A stretch of DNA of 37,578 nucleotides from Lachnospiraceae bacterium (GTDB lineage Bacteria > Bacillota > Clostridia > Lachnospirales > Lachnospiraceae). Made by a program: the position numbers and the translations under genes. How positions within the stretch are numbered: the first letter of the stretch is position 1; every line of letters starts with the position of its first letter. The stretch lies in assembly GCA_024403335.1 (NCBI GenBank), contig JAKSSA010000021.1, forward strand, positions 1 through 37,578, written 5' to 3'. The notes beneath the pieces are model-generated. The model worked only from the letters and a program-made list of their open reading frames with translations, did no database searches and was not told the origin of the DNA. Below are positions 33,268 through 37,578 of this stretch, one piece after another.

Positions 33268-34309
33268 ATACAAGAATATCATTTTCATCTATTCCGCTAA
33301 CAATTTCTACCTCTCTGTCACCTTCTAAGCCTGTTATTACATAGCGAATTGATCTTACATTATCATCCCCAAGGACATAAACATAATATTTGTCATCAGC
33401 TTTATGTAATGCATTCTTTGAAATGCAAAGAGCATCCTTTTTCTCTGATAAAACTATTGAATAAGTACCCTTAGTACCAATCACAAGCTCCAAATCGTCT
33501 TCAAGCAGTTCAAAAACAAGCATCTTATCCTTTTTTGACAAATGGAAAACTGTTTCCTTTTTCTCACCATTTACATCAAGGAAATAATGCTCATTTTCCT
33601 TAAAATATTTCGCATATTCATAATCTGTTGAATTAAAAGCGCAAATATCGTTATCACTTATTGAAACAACCTTCTGGCCTGATACAGAATATGAGCCCCA
33701 TCTGCTCCATGATCTTACAAAAGTAACTATGCCGTCCATTGTGGCATATAATCTTCCACCCTCAAGCTGCTTTCCGTAATAATCTCTGCGTACCTGCTCG
33801 TAATAAATCAAATCCTCATATTCGGAAATTATGCCATCATATTCCTCACTTATAATATATAATTCCCGTTCATAACCTAATTCATCAATCTCACTTTTTT
33901 CAAGCATTCTTTCTGCCTGAGACAGCCTTAATTCCTTTTGCTTTATTACAAAATCAAGCTCAAGCTTAGCAGAACTTATGGTATTATCAATTTCTTCTAT
34001 AACTTCATTCAAATTACTAAGTTCAAGCTCTGCTAATAAATCTCCCTTCTGTACCTTATCGCCTATAGCTACATAGTACTTTTTTATTCTGTAGCCATCC
34101 AAAGAAAATGACAAATCCTCTGTCACCTTCTGCTGATATTTGGTTATAACACTTGCTGTCTTCTTTAAATCTGTTCTTTTAGCACTTGTTAAAGAATAAT
34201 TGGAATAACTTTCCTCTTCCACTATCACGAGTTCTTTTTCTTCTTCACAACCTGAAAAAACAAGCACTAAAAGTAAAGAAAGGATACAAGAAATGAGCTT
34301 TCTTTTCAT
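33260..34309 (-). CDS. HlyD-like adaptor lipoprotein, first of three
   Basis: A 349-residue predicted lipoprotein with signal MKRKLISCILSLLLVLVFSG and the lipid-site Cys next. The first lipoyl half is IKKYYVAIGDKVQKGDLLAE, a long helical hairpin follows (about 85-165), then the second half RLYATMDGIVTFVRSWSRWG and beta-barrels. I start at 34309 with GAGG before ATG; a longer frame from 34402 would overlap the upstream gene and hide the signal peptide. It begins 7 bases after the YhfC-like stop. Confidence 0.87.
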   Translation of the reverse strand: MKRKLISCILSLLLVLVFSGCEEEKELVIVEEESYSNYSLTSAKRTDLKKTASVITKYQQKVTEDLSFSLDGYRIKKYYVAIGDKVQKGDLLAELELSNLNEVIEEIDNTISSAKLELDFVIKQKELRLSQAERMLEKSEIDELGYERELYIISEEYDGIISEYEDLIYYEQVRRDYYGKQLEGGRLYATMDGIVTFVRSWSRWGSYSVSGQKVVSISDNDICAFNSTDYEYAKYFKENEHYFLDVNGEKKETVFHLSKKDKMLVFELLEDDLELVIGTKGTYSIVLSEKKDALCISKNALHKADDKYYVYVLGDDNVRSIRYVITGLEGDREVEIVSGIDENDILVLR

Positions 34310-34316
34310 TTTTACC

Positions 34317-35216
34317 TCAAAACATCTTTTTCGGGTTATTCTTCCGATTGTAATGACTTGCACCTTCAATCTCCAAATCAGGCAAATCCTGTGTTTTTGC
34401 AAGAAATCTCATTGAAACTGCCAAAATAACTGCGCCTGCAACAAATTCAAGAATCTGTGCCAGTAATGTGCTTGAAACTATACCCGAAGTATATAAAGTT
34501 GAAACAAAATAGTAAATAAAGGCCGAACCAAAGGCTACATACTTATTATTAGGCATCTCATAATGAATTGAAGTAAGCATAAAGGATGTTATGGCAACAG
34601 AGAAAAGTAAAATACCGGCACCTGCAAGAACTGAAGAGAAAACTTCAATTGCAGTATAGCTGTTTAAAGCCTGCACCTGTGATGAAAAATCTTCAAAAGA
34701 AACCATCTGGGTTGTACCATCGTTTCCTGCCACCATAGACTCATAATACTTCTCAAGTCCTATGGAATTAAGCTGTTTAGCCAAAGTTCCTTCAAGGATA
34801 AAATTAAATGCTGTTTCAGAAATGACCCATGCACCACCGAAACCAAGTCCAAATGCCATTGCTGTTGACTGCTGCCTACACTCCTTTATAACAAACTTAA
34901 GGCAAACAAAAATACCCAAAGCTGTTACCACACTGTAGCAAAGTGCATACAAAAAGCCGTTAAAAAGCATATGCGAGGTCAAAAAGTCAGACAAGCCCTG
35001 TCCTCCCAAGGCATTTAAAATAAAAAACAAGATCTGGCTTCCCATTCTTGTAAATACAAGATAAGAAATAATACCACCAAATAACGGCATCAGCTTGCAT
35101 TTACTTCTGAACTTAAAGATTGCAAAGGCTGCAATCGGAAGTATTAAAAGAATGTAACCTGTCATTGAAAAAGCAGATGCCAAATCTGTTTTAATAACTG
35201 TATCAAGTAGAAACAT
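34317..35216 (-). CDS. YhfC-like polytopic membrane protein
   Basis: A 299-residue protein with about seven or eight hydrophobic segments. It resembles the YhfC family (proposed intramembrane metalloprotease relatives), including the internal stretch AMAFGLGFGGAWVISETAFN with a conserved-looking Glu. No zinc His pair is evident, so activity is uncertain. AGGGG precedes the ATG. It leads the exporter operon and shares the transcript with the three adaptors; a role in exporter assembly or substrate maturation is inference. Confidence 0.6.
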   Translation of the reverse strand: MFLLDTVIKTDLASAFSMTGYILLILPIAAFAIFKFRSKCKLMPLFGGIISYLVFTRMGSQILFFILNALGGQGLSDFLTSHMLFNGFLYALCYSVVTALGIFVCLKFVIKECRQQSTAMAFGLGFGGAWVISETAFNFILEGTLAKQLNSIGLEKYYESMVAGNDGTTQMVSFEDFSSQVQALNSYTAIEVFSSVLAGAGILLFSVAITSFMLTSIHYEMPNNKYVAFGSAFIYYFVSTLYTSGIVSSTLLAQILEFVAGAVILAVSMRFLAKTQDLPDLEIEGASHYNRKNNPKKMF

Positions 35217-35334
35217 AATAACCCCTTAAGTTTAATATTATCCCTTTATTTAAAATCCGAAATTTCAAATTTATTTTTCTGATTTAAATCCCAAATTCAA
35301 GTTTACCCTCAAATATAAGCTTTCAATTTCAACT

Positions 35335-37578
35335 TTATTTTTCAAATTTGAAGCCCTTGAAGGTGAAATCACAACCTGGCAAAAATACAAAGCTTACATC
35401 ATATTTACCCTTTATTGTGCCTATATCAAAGGTTCTCTTAACAAATTCATCAGAGCCTTCAAATTCGCATATTTTCTTTATTTCGCCACTTTCATCTCTG
35501 AAACGGACATGAATGGTATTTACAGGTAATGATGACTTTCCTTCAATTACAAGTTTTGTAGTACCATTATCAAAATCCATGGCATCATAAAGCATCGTTA
35601 CATTATTTCCGATATGCTCAATTACTCCCTCTTCTGACTTTGATACAGTAAATGTATCACCATATAAAGTCTGATTGTCAGTTGCTGTCAAATAAGCATA
35701 TGCCTTATTCTGCTTTTCAAACAAGAAGCCTTTAATATGAACTTTTTTATGGAACATAAAGCAAAGCGTTCTCATTCCCTTCATGCGTCTTGACAGCTTA
35801 TAGCTTTCTGCCTGATATTCATTCCAAATCATTTTTTTGTCATAAATACAATCAGCAAGTTTTTCACTTCCTTCTTCATTTGGAATACCATCCCAGATTT
35901 CAAAAGGAGTTGGCTTATTATCAAGTTCAAAAATAGGAATGGTAATCATATCAGAACCAAAAGGTCCGAAATCTACTCTTTCGTATCCTACCCAGGTATT
36001 ACTTCCATGTCCTGTAGCAACACCTCTTTCATTTCCATTGCCTCTTTCTTCATTAGAAATCGTAGCCAAAGAACCTGCAATAAAATCGTAGGGATTTAAG
36101 AAAGCCTCTCCTATACCAGATGCTGTAAACTCAAGCTCTGAAATAACCTTAACCCTGCTATCACCATTGTTTGCAGTAGCTCTTAATCTGAATTCTCCAT
36201 CGCCTAAAGCTTTTAAAATAACAACATTCTTTTTATCTGTTTTAACTACTTTAGCAAGATTTGAAGTTACGCCAAGATTATTTGTGCTTCTAAACACTAT
36301 ATCATCAAAAGTTGCATTTGAAGGCTCGATAACTGCCTCAACTTCTATTTCTCGCAAATCTTCAGTAAACTTCTGGCCTTTATCTGTTTTGAGAGTAATT
36401 CTTCTTATAGGAACATAATTTTCATTAAGCTCGCAATTCTCAATTCTCTGAATACAGGATACGCCTTCGATTTTTTCAGCTTCAAGTGAATTAATTATTA
36501 TTTCATCACTTTCAACTAAAATACCCTCAGCTTTAATTCTTATCTCTCCTGCTTCTTCCAAAGAACCGATTGCTGCCACAAGCTTACCTGAAAAAAGCTT
36601 TCTAACATTAGTCTTATAAGGATCAAAATCAGTACTGTCACCATTATCCAAGCCTAACAAACGACCTGCTCCACTAACAGTGATTTTAACCTGATTATTA
36701 GCATTCTCAACCTTTACACCAAATTCATCAACTGCTTCCACTGTAACATAAGTAATATCAGCACCATTTGCCTTAATATTGACTTTATCACAGCTTAAAA
36801 CAAGCTTCTTTGGATTTCCAAAAGATTTCTTCTCTTCTCTTGCAATTTCTTTGCCATTTTCATCATAGCCAACTGCAACTATCTCACCTTTAGTATAAGG
36901 AATTTCATAAGTTGCAAGTAATTCAAGGTCATGCTTTCTGTCAAAATATTTCTTACCAAGGCTGACACCATTTAAAAATGCTTCAACACAAGGTGCATTG
37001 CTTGCAACCCTTAAGTCAATCAACTGGCCTTCATTATAATCCCAATAGGGGAATATGTGAACGAAGGGTTCATCTTTCACATCTCTCCATGCTGATTTAT
37101 AAATATAGTAAGGATCCTTGTTAAAACCAGCTGTATCAATTACACCAAAATATGAATTTTTAGTATGATAAGGAGTAGGTTCACCTATATAATCAAAACC
37201 TGTCCAGATAAACATACCAAATACATGATTTGCATCTCTGTCATCTGTAACACATTTTCTTATACTCTTAGCACCCCAGCTTGTTGCACAGTTATCAAGT
37301 GATGAGCACTGTTCATCATCATCTGCCATAATACATTCCTTGGCAGGGAAATGGTATATTCCTCTACTCATAACTACAGATGCCGTTTCACTTCCAAAAA
37401 TAGTCCAGTCAGGATGTTCCATATGGTCTTTCTCATAAAGATATTCAGCATAGTTATAGCCTATAAGTTTGAGCTCTTCAACACACTTTCTGGTATTTTC
37501 CCATGGAATATAATTCGAGCCCATGGTTATATGCGCATTTTCAAAAGGATCATACTTTGATATTTCCTCTTTGAACAT
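35335..37578 (-). CDS. GH2 beta-glycosidase, C-terminal part (cut by window edge)
   Basis: The frame is open at the right edge, so the 747 residues seen lack the N-terminal domains and the acid/base region. The TIM-barrel end is clear: LIGYNYAEYLYEKDHMEHPD, then IFGSETASVVMSRG with the nucleophile Glu (residue 64 here), and GMFIWTGFDYIGEPTPYH. Next are a DUF4982-like domain (about 155-255), an invasin-like domain (about 260-360), a second Ig-like region, and a CBM6-like segment (about 485-747, VDFGPFGSDMITIPIF, PFEIWDGIPNEEG). Family members are beta-galactosidases or beta-glucuronidases; substrate not determinable. No terminator is seen before the next gene. Confidence 0.9.
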   Translation of the reverse strand: MFKEEISKYDPFENAHITMGSNYIPWENTRKCVEELKLIGYNYAEYLYEKDHMEHPDWTIFGSETASVVMSRGIYHFPAKECIMADDDEQCSSLDNCATSWGAKSIRKCVTDDRDANHVFGMFIWTGFDYIGEPTPYHTKNSYFGVIDTAGFNKDPYYIYKSAWRDVKDEPFVHIFPYWDYNEGQLIDLRVASNAPCVEAFLNGVSLGKKYFDRKHDLELLATYEIPYTKGEIVAVGYDENGKEIAREEKKSFGNPKKLVLSCDKVNIKANGADITYVTVEAVDEFGVKVENANNQVKITVSGAGRLLGLDNGDSTDFDPYKTNVRKLFSGKLVAAIGSLEEAGEIRIKAEGILVESDEIIINSLEAEKIEGVSCIQRIENCELNENYVPIRRITLKTDKGQKFTEDLREIEVEAVIEPSNATFDDIVFRSTNNLGVTSNLAKVVKTDKKNVVILKALGDGEFRLRATANNGDSRVKVISELEFTASGIGEAFLNPYDFIAGSLATISNEERGNGNERGVATGHGSNTWVGYERVDFGPFGSDMITIPIFELDNKPTPFEIWDGIPNEEGSEKLADCIYDKKMIWNEYQAESYKLSRRMKGMRTLCFMFHKKVHIKGFLFEKQNKAYAYLTATDNQTLYGDTFTVSKSEEGVIEHIGNNVTMLYDAMDFDNGTTKLVIEGKSSLPVNTIHVRFRDESGEIKKICEFEGSDEFVKRTFDIGTIKGKYDVSFVFLPGCDFTFKGFKFEK

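Noticed and set aside
35217-35334. Promoter or terminator before the exporter operon
   Set aside because: The gap is AT-rich with repeated TTGAAAT, but a GATAAT box has no -35 at proper spacing and no hairpin is visible.

Overview
The window looks like part of a chromosome from a low-GC, anaerobic Firmicute, most likely a Lachnospiraceae relative (Butyrivibrio/Roseburia type). This rests on the AT-rich sequence, strong AGGAGG-type ribosome binding sites, a T-box leader, sigma-A-like promoters, Gram-positive lipoprotein signals, several glycoside hydrolases and a [FeFe]-hydrogenase-like protein. No species marker is present, so the assignment is an inference. Every gene I can support is on the minus strand; the plus-strand reading frames look like shadows. 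There are no tRNA, rRNA, CRISPR or insertion-sequence features that I can recognise. The left edge cuts glgB and the right edge cuts a GH2 glycosidase.

Read in the direction of transcription (right to left): a GH2 beta-glycosidase (end only) is followed by a tightly packed export operon. It encodes a YhfC-like membrane protein, three related lipoprotein adaptors, one large FtsX/MacB-type permease, two ABC ATPases (one with an AbrB-like tail) and a PncC/CinA-type amidase. A monocistronic small lipoprotein follows with its own promoter and terminator. Next come asnS and asnA with an overlapping PD-(D/E)XK/XPD-like helicase gene, then a LacI-type regulator with its promoter.

A cell-wall group follows: an SH3-containing D-Ala-D-Ala carboxypeptidase lipoprotein and an SH3-containing M14 zinc carboxypeptidase lipoprotein. 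Tandem ribosome-binding-site repeats and a terminator-like hairpin sit at the start of the second one. Then an AraC-type regulator, a 1193-residue fusion of a sensory [FeFe]-hydrogenase module to GGDEF, EAL and PAS-like modules, and a translationally coupled GH43-like enzyme form an apparent operon.

Downstream is an overlapping gene pair that matches MurL (UDP-MurNAc-L-Ala-L-Glu epimerase) and MurD2 (L-Glu-adding ligase). This is the alternative peptidoglycan precursor route described in Xanthomonas. After it, a well-formed promoter and T-box riboswitch lead into an operon of acetolactate-synthase-like gene, serC and serA. The last group is manA, yesL and glgB.

The two most interesting items are the hydrogenase/c-di-GMP fusion protein and the MurL-MurD2 pair. 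Secondary ones are the three-adaptor exporter, the AbrB-tailed ATPase, the T-box with a conflicting specifier, and the hairpin that doubles as signal-peptide code.
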